This document shows, piece after piece, positions 52,027 through 62,524 of a stretch of DNA of 64,000 bases. This DNA comes from Hermatobates lingyangjiaoensis (taxonomy: Eukaryota > Arthropoda > Insecta > Hemiptera > Hermatobatidae), in the NCBI GenBank assembly GCA_026182355.1, contig JAPFBL010000552.1:134501-198500 (forward strand), written 5' to 3'. The position numbers and the translations under genes were made by a program. A model generated the notes under the pieces. It saw only the letters and a program-made list of their open reading frames with translations, was not told the DNA's origin and searched no databases. Each line of letters opens with the position of its first letter. Position 1 is the first letter of the stretch.

Positions 52027-52572
52027 CAGTGTTTCCCAAAGTGGGCGGTACCGCCCTCCTGGGCGATATCATCAATGATATCGGGGGGCGGTAATGCAAA
52101 AAGGAGCATAGATTCTACTTCCATAAATTGAAAATGTTCATGCAATATAATTTCTAAAATTAAGTGAAAACACGACAGGTAAACTTCTAGGAAACGGTTT
52201 CTTAAAATTATTTGTTTTGATAATTCATTTTTATGTTAAAAATTTATTATCATCTAAGTTTCTAGATACTCTACCAATATAAATTATATATATATATAAG
52301 TTAAGTTCTTGCCTCTCAATATTCTCTTTTTGAAAAAGTTTTTATTTTACTAATTACAATATTGGTTAAATACTTTTGCATAAATATGCTATGAATCAAT
52401 AAATCTATTGGATTCTAAATAAATATTCGATTAGTAATTATTTTAATTTAATTATTAAAATGTTACTCATTTGGTTATTTAGTCTAGGCATCTGATTATT
52501 ATTCAAGGGTGTTGAGTTATAGTTTTATGGACCCAAGGAGGGCGGTCACTCCTAAAAGTTTGGGAAACACTG
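52027..52572 (+). mobile_element. Non-autonomous hAT element with perfect TSD
   Basis: GTTTAAAA at 52019-52026 and 52573-52580. Ends cagtgtttcccaaagtggg and agtttgggaaacactg. Same family and strand as 13632-14073, about 100 bp longer. Confidence 0.92.
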
Positions 52573-52580
52573 GTTTAAAA

Positions 52581-53066
52581 GCAGTGGCGGGCGAATGTTT
52601 TGCTGGTTAGGCACAAAGTGAAAGTGCCCATGGGCAGAGGTCAAGGTCACTTTCCCCAACTCCCCCCCCCCATCACCCCACCCCACACTGTAGTTACTCA
52701 AACACGACGGAAGTTACCTCATTTCTCTAGCCCACCTCGATTAATTATTTATTTTCCCACTAACACAGCTTTTACCGGAAACTCATTAATCTGCTTCCAC
52801 CTTCTCTCTTAAAGATGGGCTTCCCCCTCTCTCTCTCTCAAATCCCATCTCTTATGTGTTTTACATAACTCAACAGTTTTTAATTCCAGTTCCATTTTTG
52901 CCTCAAGTTAGTTCCTATCAAAAACTCAAAATTAAATTTGCAGTCATTATTTTTCTATAGTATATTCCGCATCAATTACAGAAACACCACTAATGATATT
53001 TCAATTTATAATTATAAAATGACTAACTAATGATCTTCTCAATTGGTTTAACTATTTGAAAAGAGA
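52581..53066. other. Spacer
   Basis: Contains a C-rich patch at 52660-52690. No gene seen. Confidence 0.4.
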
Positions 53067-53194
53067 GTTTAGGGCAGGCATGAGTAACCTTTTGTGAACT
53101 AGTGGCGGTAATATATAAATTCCAAATGACAGTGGAACGCATGGTAATTTCTGTGGTATTTTGTATTCATATACAATAAATATATATATATATA

Positions 53195-53430
53195 TATATA
53201 TAATTTTTTCACATTAACACGTGAAATAACAATCAATGATCAAACCACAATAAGAATGGGAAAACAAGACTAAGATCTTTCAACCGTAACAAGCGGTCTT
53301 CGTCAGGGTCAAAAACACAACTGAGTTGGGTTTTTGACTCTGACGAAGACCGCTTGTTACGGTTGAAATATATTAGTCTTGTTTTCCCATTTCTTATTGT
53401 GGTTTGATCATTGATATATATATATATGTA
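53195..53430. mobile_element. PLE family A inverted pair
   Basis: The left side reaches the long terminus (cacattaacacgtgaaat). The right side stops soon after gatcattga and enters (TA)n. The minus motif (53272-53317) keeps AGATCT-T but its stem I has GACC instead of GACT. Confidence 0.8.
53334..53380 (+). ncRNA. Hammerhead-like ribozyme, family A with ATATAT stem III
   Basis: GACT 53336-53339 and AGTC 53375-53378 pair. CTGACGA 53340-53346, stem II GACCG/CGGTT, GAA 53365-53367. Stem III is ATATAT (53368-53373) instead of AGATCT, still self-complementary, then T. Confidence 0.7.
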
Positions 53431-54009
53431 TGTCAAAATGTCTATTTCGTCAAGTAAATATTTTTACTTGAGGACGAAAAATATTTTTCGTCAAAATTAA
53501 TCTCAAAATTAAATATTGAGTAAATATTTAACCTCGTCAGTTTTGTTAAAATGTTCCAATGTTTTAAAATTTTCTATTGCACATCTCTTTATGGTACATT
53601 CAAAATTGATTCTGTTACAATTTATTTCAGGGTTCTTTATAAAAGATAAATGAAGAAATTTTTGTTATTGTTTTAAAAACATTTTTGTATTTTCGCATGC
53701 GTTGTAGATGTAATGAAATTATTTCATAATTAACGATTTTCATTTACCTAAAAACAAATATTTATTTATAAATTCGTATAATTATGTTTTTTTAAGTATC
53801 CGGGGGGAGTGGGGTCTACAAGTAGCTTTTAGGGGTCCACAAGTAGCTCTTAGGGGGTCCAAAAGTAGCTTTTAGGGGGTTCACAAGTTGCTTTTAGGGG
53901 GTCCACAAGCAAACAAAGGTTGAGAACCCCTGCTTTAGATATTGTTTGGTTTTACCTATGTATACATTATTACAATTATTGCAGAGAATAGAATATATTA
54001 TATTGATTT

Positions 54010-54092
54010 TAATTATCTTAGTCTTGTTTTCCCATTTTATATTGTGGTTTGATCATTGATTGTTACTTCACCTGTTTATTATAAAATCGTCT
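54010..54092 (+). mobile_element. PLE family A terminus without ribozyme
   Basis: atcttagtcttgttttccc through to cacctgtttattataaaatc, the long terminus. The copy starts exactly after the ribozyme's stem III. Confidence 0.7.
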
Positions 54093-54109
54093 TATTCATT
54101 CAATATACA

Positions 54110-54208
54110 CATATTGAATGATTTCAACAAATTTCGTCTCCACAGAAAAAAAAAGCTTAATATGAAATGAGCAACGCGTTTCGAACACTTAGTGTCCTTC
54201 TTCAGGTT
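54110..54208 (-). mobile_element. PLE family D end with ribozyme
   Basis: Minus strand: CTGAAGA, stem II GGACAC/GTGTTC, GAA, ACGCGT, T at 54172-54208, then the D tail (gtggagacgaaattt). It faces the tandem copies downstream. Confidence 0.7.
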
Positions 54209-54359
54209 AACTTCTAAAAAAAAATACACATCTGTGACCTTTAAGAACATCAGAATGAATTATTTTAGACTTAAAACAATATGCGTATTCACGTTCAATA
54301 CATAATACATATATTGTATTCAATTTAAAATAATCACTCCGATATTCTTAAAGCTCACA

Positions 54360-54790
54360 GATATTTATTTTTCTTTTAGATGTTAATCTGAAGAAGAACA
54401 CTAAGTGTTCGAAACGTGTTGTTATTTCATATTAAAATTTTTTTGGTGGAGACGTAATTTTTGAAATCCCCAATATTAGTAAATACCTGAAGAAGAACAC
54501 TAAGTGTTCGAAACGTGTTATTTCATATTAAAATTTTTTTTTTTGGTGGAGACGTAATTCTTGGAATCCCCAATATGAGTAAATACCTGAAGAAGAACAC
54601 TAAGCGTTCGAAACGCGTTGTTAGTTTCAAATTAAACTTTTTTTTGTGTTGGAGACGTAATTCTTGGAATCCCCAATATGAGTAAATACCTGAAGAAGAA
54701 CAGTAAGTGCTCGAAACGTGTTGTCATTTCATATTAAACTTTTTTTTGTGGAAACATAATTTTTGAAATACCATAATATTACATAATACA
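54360..54790 (+). ncRNA. Four tandem family D hammerhead-like ribozymes
   Basis: CTGAAGA at 54388, 54487, 54587 and 54690. Each is followed by a GAACAC-type stem II, GAA, ACGTGT or ACGCGT and T. Predicted cleavage positions follow 54420, 54519, 54619 and 54722, a spacing of 99, 100 and 103 nt. The linker (ttcatattaaa, t-run, ggagacgtaatt, atccccaatatgagtaaata) repeats with each unit. Copies 1 and 2 have intact stem II. Copy 3 has one mismatch, and copy 4 has matching changes on both sides of the loop except one. Confidence 0.75.
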
Positions 54791-55545
54791 TAATATTCAA
54801 TACATAATATGTAATAAATACATAATATTAGTAAATACCATAATATAACAGATTGCACAAGTAATGAATTTATATATTCAATTATATTTAATCAAACAAG
54901 GAGGGGACTGTTTGCTTTAAAAGCCACTTATACTAACGGTTGATTGATACATTGAATTAAACCCCACTGTTAGTATAAATAAAGAGCCGTTAACTAAATC
55001 ATGGGAACTGAATAATTAATCATTATAGTATTAGAATAGAGACGGGCTGCGCAACCCAGGGACTGTCAAATCTTTCCCAGGCTGGCCAACTTTGAAGGCC
55101 TATTCATCCGAAACAATAAACTCACACGTCATGTGGGCCAGATCAAGTGTCCACAAAGCTTGGAAATACTTTTCGTAACAACTTAATTGTGTTTGCTTCG
55201 GGCTTTGACTTAATTATAGATAAGGTTTAACCAACCGATGAAAAACGAATATTTCCATGCACAACAGGGCACGTCGTAATTAGCAGTTTCGGACCAGTGG
55301 TCCACTACTGCTAAATTCTTATCCTGCTGTTTTTGTTGGGTCAGTAAACAAGATTGGGGGAGTCAGTCTGTCAGGGAATTGTGTCGTCTTCGTGGTCGTA
55401 TGGTCTTCCTGCTTTGCATTAACTGATACTGTATAATTTATAAACCATCGTCATATTTAGTTCATAATTTTTTATAACAAGCTAGATATTTAAAAAAGTT
55501 TTGTTTGCCAATATTCAAAAATATTTCACTAAAGATAACCTCCAT
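54791..55545. other. Spacer
   Basis: Begins with duplicated acataatat-type text and the D terminus remnant cagattgcacaag. No gene recognised in 54890-55545. Confidence 0.4.
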
Positions 55546-55549
55546 GGAA

Positions 55550-56130
55550 TAAGCTTCATGCTGTTTGTCTATCTTCAGTATAATTTAAACCCGTAGTCTT
55601 CTTCAATAGAATAGTTATCCTGCAGTTTGTCTATCTTCAGTATAATTTTAATTACTGACCGACTCCATAATATAAGTCACTTAATGTTCGTTTTGTCTTC
55701 AGTACAATTTAAACCCACAGTATACCTCCATACAAAAGGTGTCTTGTTGTGTGTCTATCTTCAGTATAATTTAAATCCACAGTCCACCTCTATATAAGGG
55801 TTTCTTGTTGTTTGTCTATCTTCAGTATAATTTAAACCCACAGTCTACCTCCATACAAAAGGTGTCTTGTTGTGTGTCTATCTTCAGTATAATTTAAACC
55901 CGTAGTCTACTTCAATAGAATAGTTATCCTGCAGTTTGTCTATCTTCAGTATAATTTTATTACTGACCGACTCTATAATATGTCACTAATGTTCGTTTCT
56001 TGTTTCTTGTTGTTTCTTGTTTCTTGTTTCTTGTTGTTTTTCTATCATCAATATAATTTGAACTCACAGTACTTGTTCATAAAACATATCTCTCTATTTG
56101 TTTATCTGCAGTATAATTTGACCTCAGTCT
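55550..56130. repeat. Minisatellite, ~60-bp unit, about 9 copies
   Basis: Units contain tgtctatcttcagtataatt and aaacccacagtctacctcc. Two longer-range duplications (55600-55660 and 55900-55960) suggest partial higher-order structure. A small (TTTCTTG)n patch lies near 56000. Confidence 0.88.
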
Positions 56131-56359
56131 ACCGACACATGATTGGGGAATGTCCATCTATGACAATGGATAAAGGACCTGGGCTGACTTGTTTCAAGTT
56201 AACTGGTCCCACAAGGTAACAAATTCTGATAACTTCCCACATATATGTACTCTTAATTGAACGGAACAGTGCCAGAAGGCTTTTACAATTACAGGCGTGA
56301 CACATCGCCAAGTAAACAGAGCCATCAGTAGTGTCTCACTACTGATGGTGTAGTGTACC

Positions 56360-56441
56360 TCACAGATGATGTAGTACGGATGAAGATGATGAAAATGATG
56401 ATGGTGTGGTGATGATGATGTAGTGGTGGTGGTGGTGGTGG

Positions 56442-56524
<83 letters not shown>

Positions 56525-56710
56525 CGGTAGTTGTTATGATGAAGGTGCGTTGGTGATGATAAAGATGTTATTGGGATGATGCTGCTGCTGCTGATGATGA
56601 TGATGAGATGATGAAGATGATGATGATGCTGTTTCGGTGATGTTGGTGATGATTTGGTGGCGACAACGACGACGACGACGACGACGACGATGATGATGAT
56701 GATGGTGAAA
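56360..56710. repeat. (GAT)n, (GGT)n and (GAC)n trinucleotide tract
   Basis: More than 40 GAT units, mixed with GGT and CTG, then GAC near 56663-56692. Both-strand frames here (SSS, HHH) are translated microsatellite. Confidence 0.95.
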
Positions 56711-56719
56711 TACTTTCAT

Positions 56720-57190
56720 GTTCTAACATCAAAGTAACATCAAACATCAATCATTTGAAAATGATCCTGCAATGTTTCAATAAACTAAACAATCAATCAA
56801 AACATTTTCATTTCTTGTTAACGCTCACCAAATACAAAAAACTCATATTAGATTCTTTTCTTTTTTCATGGAATTAACAAAAGCCTAAAGTAAAAAAAAA
56901 ACTAAAACTTTGATGAAAGTTCAAGGTAGAGAATGCAAAGCTGAGAAACTTTGCGGTGTTGATTACCCCCAAAGGCATCAATAATTCATAATTAGCAGCC
57001 TTGATCTTTAGCAGAATCGAGACTGTGGTGAGAAACTTCTGACAGACAGGAGTCGAAGTTGTAATGACATCCTACATTTCAAACATTATTAACATATAAT
57101 GGTGACCTAAACAGTTGAAATTGATTGTGCATATCTCACTTTACAGTTAAGAAGGTAATCAGCGAATCATACAAAAGATGAATGGAAAAA
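56720..57190. other. Spacer
   Basis: No feature recognised. Confidence 0.35.
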
Positions 57191-57194
57191 TTAT

Positions 57195-57465
57195 ACTAAT
57201 TTACTTTCCACATAAACATGCGAAACAACAATCAATGATTAAACCACAATATCAAAACCCAACAGTTGGATTTTCAACTCTGACGAAGACCGCTTGTTAC
57301 GGTTGTCTTGTTTTCCCAACTGTTGGGTTTTTGACTATGACGAAGACCGCTTGTTACGGTTGTCTTGTTTTCCCAACTGTTGGGTTTCTGACTCTGACGA
57401 AGACCGCTTGTTACGGTTGAAAGATCTTAGTCTTGTTTTCCCATTTCATTTTGTGGTTTGATCAT
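57195..57465 (+). mobile_element. PLE family A, three tandem ribozyme segments
   Basis: An inverted long-terminus stub (cataaacatgcgaaacaac) is followed by three direct copies starting near 57263, 57321 and 57381. Each has caactgttgg(g/a)tttt..., CT(C/A)TGACGAAGACCGC and ttacggttg. In copies 1 and 2 the 11 bases from GAAA through AGATCTTA are gone, so the text jumps from ggttg to tcttgttttccc. Only copy 3 is complete. It ends at the short terminus (gatcatgtatac). Confidence 0.8.
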
Positions 57466-57484
57466 GTATACATATATTTCGCTT

Positions 57485-57660
57485 AAAATTCGAAAAATAT
57501 CCAAACTGGACGCAAACCAGTTCAAAAACGAAGAAAAGCAACACAACAGAGAAAGAAACACACTTACAAACTCAAATTTTCGGATGATCCTTCTTCAGGA
57601 GAAAAGAGAATGGTCGACCAAGCATGCCGAAAAAACAACAGCAGGAAACCTTCCCTGCAA
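57485..57660 (-). mobile_element. PLE family P end with ribozyme
   Basis: Minus motif 57570-57606: stem I CTC/GAG, CTGAAGA, stem II GGA/TCC, GAA, palindrome AATT, T. All core bases present. The 3' outer part reads gtgtttctttctctgttg and tttgcgtccagtttgg. Confidence 0.65.

Positions 57661-57662
<2 letters not shown>

Positions 57663-57712
<50 letters not shown>
57663..57712. repeat. (TA)n microsatellite
   Basis: About 25 TA units between the family P and family C1 ends. Confidence 0.95.
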
Positions 57713-57713
<1 letters not shown>

Positions 57714-57838
57714 CAATTAAAATAAGCAGTGACACATAAACAGAAACACAACAAAGACTCACTTTTCAATATTTCGACCGTAATGGCGGTCGTCCTCAGG
57801 AGAAGAAGTGAATTGACGGAGGGACGACAGTCAACTCT
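57713..57838 (-). mobile_element. PLE family C1 end
   Basis: The tail is shared with 974-1029 and 30343-30400 (gtgacacataaacagaaac, caaagactcacttttcaat). Contains the ribozyme listed next. Confidence 0.75.
57762..57806 (-). ncRNA. Hammerhead-like ribozyme, PLE family C1 (intact core)
   Basis: Stem I CTTCTC/GAAAAG (one mismatch), CTGAGGA, perfect 5-bp stem II (GACCG/CGGTC), GAA, ATAT, T. One of the best-preserved motifs in the window. Confidence 0.75.
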
Positions 57839-57874
57839 ATATATATATTGATAAAAGTATCTACTGTGGAATAG

Positions 57875-58000
57875 AAACAAAACTAAAGTTTATCATGAGT
57901 CTGTCAGCTCTTCAGGTCCAAATTAAACCCTCATTGCTAACGTTTCGGTTTTTATTTCAATCACGATTCATAGACTTAAAAACAGAGGAAAAATTAGAAA
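57875..58000 (-). mobile_element. PLE family F end
   Basis: The minus strand has aagtctatgaatcgtgattg, then AAAAACC, GAA, ACGT, T and AGC. The core is altered as in the other F copies. Confidence 0.55.
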
Positions 58001-58154
58001 TAATACAAACATTAAAAACTCAAACATACATAAAAAGCGCAAAATGTTACAAATAAGAATAAAACAATAAAAATTTTGATAATAGGTTAGTGAAAGAACT
58101 TGCAGAAGTATAAAATATTGAAACAGAAAAAGTCTCAATAAGAAATAGTGTAGT

Positions 58155-58310
58155 CGAGCTCCGTTATTCGACGCGGGGAGATCTCTCTCACTTCGTCCTC
58201 TCTTCTGGTCTACTCCTGATTACGAACAACAGTTCGAAATATTGAATTCTGTAAATGTTCATTTTATTCTTTTTTCTGTGTCGTGCTTTGTGTAATTTAA
58301 AGTTTTATAG
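58155..58310 (+). mobile_element. PLE family C2 end
   Basis: cgttattcgacgcggggag, CTGATTA (the G of the core is changed to T), stem II CGAAC/GTTCG, GAA, ATAT, T. Tail gtgtcgtgctttgtgtaat. Confidence 0.65.
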
Positions 58311-58344
58311 TTCTTGTGGACAGTTTCTTACATACTCGTATATA

Positions 58345-58515
58345 TCAATGATCAAACCAAAATAAGAAAATGGGAAAACAAGACTAAGAACTTTCAACCA
58401 TAACAAGCGGTCTTCGTCAGGGTCAAAAACCCAACTGACTTTGTTTTCCCATTTTCTTATTGTGGTTTGATTATTGATTGTTATTTCACGTGTTTATGTG
58501 AAATCTTTATATATA
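58345..58515. mobile_element. PLE family A inverted pair
   Basis: Left short terminus (tatcaatgatc), right long terminus (gtgtttatgtgaaatc). The minus motif at 58377-58425 has AGTTCT in stem III, one change from the palindrome. The right arm lacks the ribozyme. Confidence 0.8.
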
Positions 58516-58519
58516 TATA

Positions 58520-58680
58520 AAAAGATTGCACATAAACACGTGAAATAACAATCAATGATCAAACCATAATACGAAGTGGGAAAACAAGACTAAGATCTTT
58601 CAATCGTAACAAGCGGTCTTCGTCAGAGTCAAAAACCCAATTGATCTTAGTATTGTTTTCCTATTTGTGGTTTGATCATT
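58520..58680. mobile_element. PLE family A inverted pair
   Basis: Left long terminus (aaagattgcacataaac), right short terminus (tttgatcat). The minus ribozyme (58587-58630) has GACT/AGTC, CTGACGA, GAA and AGATCT-T intact. It is separated from the previous pair only by (TA)n. Confidence 0.8.
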
Positions 58681-58689
58681 TATATATAT

Positions 58690-59515
58690 ATATATATATA
58701 ATTTGATATATGTGTATGCAGAAAAATCAAAATAAATAAACACGGGATGCAATCAATGAAGTTTAAACAATAATGGAAAAATGAAAACAATAGTAATAAA
58801 TGCTCTAAGACCTTTAAATTTATGTCATCAGGGAGCAAAGAAAGTAAAAACTGAGAAGCTAACATAAAAGTAATGGAGAAGGAAGGTATCAAAACAGCTG
58901 GAAACTCAATATGACAATAGAGCTTGATAAGAAGAAATACCCAATAAAATGAAACAATCAGGTCAAACAGTAAGAAATAGAATTATAATTCAATAATAAT
59001 TAAAAGAGAAGAATGGAAAAAAAATAAAAAACATGATTAGCCATATTATTTGAATCAACAATCTGGTGAGAGTTCATGTCAAAAGATACTCGTACATTTC
59101 CAAGATCACCCCCAGGTCGAGTTTACTTAACTATCCCTTGAAATAAGAATTCATCTAATTTAAATAGACCCTGACTTATATTGATTAGTTTTTCAAAATG
59201 ATACTTAATTAGGGCACTTTCTACTAAGTTTCTTTCAACATTAGACGACAGAAATATCAATTGCTTGGAACCTTCCCATTTTATTGAATGATTGTTTAAA
59301 TTAATATCTGAAACAAAGCACTTAACTCTTCTTGCCTCCTAATAGAATATTTATGCTGTTTCATTCTAGCAAGTAAACTTTTGCTGTTTGTCCAACATAT
59401 GAAGACTCACGACCTCCACAAGGAATCCTATAAACACAACCTTCCTTTTCTTTTCTTTCACAATTACTGACAAGTCTGTTTAATAATTTACCACTACTAC
59501 TAAAAATAACTGAGT
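58690..59515 (-). mobile_element. PLE family Q element 3' portion
   Basis: The minus strand holds an EN pseudogene, a 3' UTR, a ribozyme relic (CTGATGA intact at about 58837, but GAA is TAA and stem III is AGGTCT), the tail caatgaagtttaaac, and (TA)n at 58680-58700. It links the family Q ends to a coding region. Confidence 0.7.
59123..59515 (-). pseudogene. PLE GIY-YIG endonuclease domain (family Q)
   Basis: Minus reading: GCVYRIPCGG, SSYVGQT, then (shifted one base) LLARMKQHKYSIRRQEELS, NHSIKWEGSKQLIF, LVESALIKYHFEKL and a stop at 59123-59125. VYRIPC...YVGQT is the GIY-YIG signature. The rest parallels the family A gene at 4376-4921 block by block. At least two frameshifts. It was missed by a simple ORF scan because no frame is long. 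Confidence 0.75.
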
Positions 59516-59519
59516 ATCA

Positions 59520-60574
59520 ATTTTTTTTCGAAAACGTATGTATATATGTTATATATACACACACTAAGAAAGAAATAAATTATTTTTAGTAATATTTGCA
59601 TAATATTTAGAATGGACTTTTTGAAAAAACAATCTTGGAACGAAGAGAGGGGGGGGGAATGACATTGCGTTAAATGGCGAGAGAAGTGCATGGGCCCAAA
59701 CACTTGTGTCTTTAAAATACAATTTTATTGTATGATATCAGTTTTTTTTTAGTAATCATTTAGATAATTAATTTCTTTTAACAAAAATTCTAAAAAAACT
59801 TCCTTTTTGGCAAATGCTTATCTTAGCATTTGATCAGTTTTTGGATTGTTTTTATAGAAATAAATAAAATTGCAATATTTAACTTAAATTTAAATTAAAA
59901 ACAAAAAAAAGTTTAAACAGTATGTAATTTTTGGCTTTAAAATCAATTTCATTTTTGCTATGGATTTTATTAGTTTCATTGTAAGTTATAATTTTTTTTA
60001 ATACTCAAAAAAGTTAAAAAAAGAATTTATTTTGAAAAAATTTTAAAAACTTCCTTCTCGAATAACCTTTGTCTTACAAAAAAAACCTCTGTTTAATTAT
60101 TTAGTTGAATTATTAAATTATTATTGTATGGCAGCGATATGCCCATAACTCCGATGTTGATGTAATTTTAATAAAATTCATGTTTAAGGAATGTACATAG
60201 CCAAATATTTAATATTGATTGCGTTATAATTTAATTTTTCTGTATCAATTAATTCCAAAATCTTTCTTAATCAATTAATTAAAAGAAAAGTTGGGAGACT
60301 GTTTGTTTTTGTTTGTTAGTATACTAACCATATACATCAAGGAAAACATAATGTTGATATACTGGCGTAAATTAACACTATAAGTGTAATCTAAAGAAAT
60401 AATTGCAACTACTTGAAGAAGTTTCCCAAACTATATAACTTTTTATGGAATACATTCAAACAGAAAAATTGAATTATGATTCAAATCAATTAAAATTATT
60501 AGGCCATGAACAAACTTAAAACTTGAAGTTTACTAAAATCCTTAACATCGGAATTATAGACTTACTCATGTCAT
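59520..60574. other. 1 kb of very AT-rich DNA
   Basis: No gene, RNA or repeat family recognised. One G run near 59650. Confidence 0.45.
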
Positions 60575-60860
60575 TATATAATCTTTATATACAAAGTTCG
60601 TGAGTTTGTTTGTTTTTTTGTTTGTTCACCCATTTTCCGTGGTGATAGAAAACTGAAATTATAATATATATATATATATATTATTTATTAACAAAATAAT
60701 GTTAAATAATAGAAAATTATTATTAATTTCCAAAAATTGCAGCCAGGGTAGCCAGTGGCTTGCGTGCTCGCCGATGACAGTAGTGCAAATGTATTATATA
60801 TAAATGTAACAAAAAAAGGGAAAACATATTCTAACTAAATTTTAATTTAAAATTTCCGAA
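60575..60860. repeat. Dispersed repeat R, copy 2
   Basis: Contains aaagttcgtgagtttgtttg, tgaaattataat, gtggcttgcgtgctcgccga and acagtagtgcaaatgtatta in the same order as copy 1 (25470-26100), without the LINE interruption. Confidence 0.55.
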
Positions 60861-60884
60861 ATATAAACACTGGTAATGAAGTAA

Positions 60885-60930
60885 AGAGCCAGAGTAGCCC
60901 AGTGGTTTGCATACTCGCCTCGACTTTCTA
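60885..60930 (+). mobile_element. SINE head fragment
   Basis: agccagagtagcccagtggt, then tactcgcctcgac, the box A half of the SINE. Box B and body are missing. Confidence 0.5.
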
Positions 60931-61685
60931 CAATATTATTTAATAATATTTCTCATTAAATGGTCAGGACAGCCTATAATATATATTAAACTATTACATT
61001 AGTGGTTAAAAATGAGTAATTTTAGAAATAAACTTGAACTCAACTGTCAGATAAAATACGAATGTTCTAAGGCAATATTATAAAAACACATTCCTTTCAT
61101 TAGTGTTATTGCAAGTTTTGCTTGTAACTTAATAACTCAACTGATAAATAAAGCTTTAACAATAATACAATTATTTAAAATATTTTTCAAAAACAAAGTT
61201 TTTTGAATTTTTCTCAAAAAAAAAAAATAATTTTGTAAGTAAAGAATTAATATATTTTTCTCTTTCCAGATTTACAAGGTGGATAAAAAGTGAACCTTTC
61301 CAATAGGGTAATATTACACTTAAGTATATTTTTGAGTTTTGATATCGAAATAATCAATTTTTTTTGATACATATTCATCTACACAACAAACATTGACAGA
61401 AGGTATAAATCGAATAATTAATAATATAATTCATGTATGGTTTATTTAGATTTGATAATTAATGAAACTATCCATGTTTTTCATAGTTATATCAATAGTT
61501 TTATAGATGAAGGAGTCAGATGTGGTTTACTAGATTACGTGTTTGTCGTTAGTACAGAAAAAGAGAAAATAATAGTCACATAATCATAATTAAGGCTCTT
61601 TTTTGATCAGAGTATAGAATACTCTGTGGTTATTATCACAATGCATAACTTTACTGAGACTTTTAAAGAATCCTAAACAAGTTAA
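60931..61685. other. AT-rich spacer
   Basis: No feature recognised. Confidence 0.4.
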
Positions 61686-61690
61686 AAGTA

Positions 61691-62231
61691 CCGTATTTTT
61701 CCGAAAATAAGTCCTAGTGTGATTTTCGAAACGTTTTAGATGATAAGGCCTCCCCTGGAAACATGCCCTAGTTAAGATAATGCGAAAAATATAATTTGTT
61801 AAAAAATTGCTGTTGAATGTAGTAGGTATCTCTAGCTGTCGTAATATTTCGGAAAATTTTTGGGAAAAAAAATTTCAAGAAATTCCTTGTTTACCTCTTA
61901 AGTTTCCTTCAAGGAGGCTACTTAGACAAGAAGTATTAATTTAACCTCAGCTATATTGCAAGACATGAAAGATTCAGACCAATGATTCCAGAGGAAGTAG
62001 ATTTGGAGGAAAATCAGAACGGAATTCAAAATTTTGATAATTTATGATGATGTTCCAGAAGATGACATGACTGTAATCGAATAAATTTAAATTTCTGTAT
62101 AAAAATAAATATTAAACAAAAATATGTAAATCTACTTAATGTACTTGAAGACTTACGCCGAGAATAAGCCCTAGCAAGGATTTTGACCTAAAAATAAACT
62201 AAGACAGTGTCTTATTTTCAGAAAAAGACGG
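61691..62231. mobile_element. TA-flanked DNA transposon relic, 541 bp
   Basis: Inverted ends ccgtatttttccgaaaataa and ttattttcagaaaaagacgg, bounded by TA (61689-61690, 62232-62233). Inner sub-terminal matches (aataagtcctag / aataagccctag). The interior near 61980-62060 (ccagaggaagtagatttgga, gaagatgacatgactgtaat) may be decayed transposase coding. TA flanks point to Tc1/mariner or pogo type, but the family is not certain. Confidence 0.7.
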
Positions 62232-62233
62232 TA

Positions 62234-62524
62234 GCTCTTAGCCCATCATATATATGTAATGCGGAGACACCCCAATATCCTGGACATTTGGTACATGACT
62301 GTTGTGTGAGGGAACCACAAAAACTGTCTTTCATTCAGAAAGGTTTACTTTATGGAGAGGAGTTAATACGTCTTTATATTCGTAGGTAAAACAATTTGTT
62401 TAATTTATGTACAGTTTTCAAATTAAAAAATACTTTAATCGAAAGACATTTTATATATGTTATATGATAAAGGTTATTATTATTATATATTATGTTCATA
62501 TTAAAAATTGTATATACTAATTAT
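62234..62524. other. Spacer
   Basis: A 60-codon frame begins inside the transposon end. No domain. Confidence 0.35.

Larger units (their letters stand above)
53075..53932. mobile_element. hAT-like element carrying a nested PLE pair
   Basis: Ends caggcatgagtaacc and ggttgagaacccctg, with an imperfect duplication (gtttaggg / ctttagat). A short tandem repeat (ggggtccacaagtagctttt type, about 26 bp, 4-5 units) lies at 53800-53910. The family A pair at 53195-53430 is inserted inside, flanked by (TA)n on both sides. Confidence 0.65.

Noticed and set aside
56534..56750. His/Ser-rich frames
   Set aside because: Translated (GAT)n and (GAC)n.
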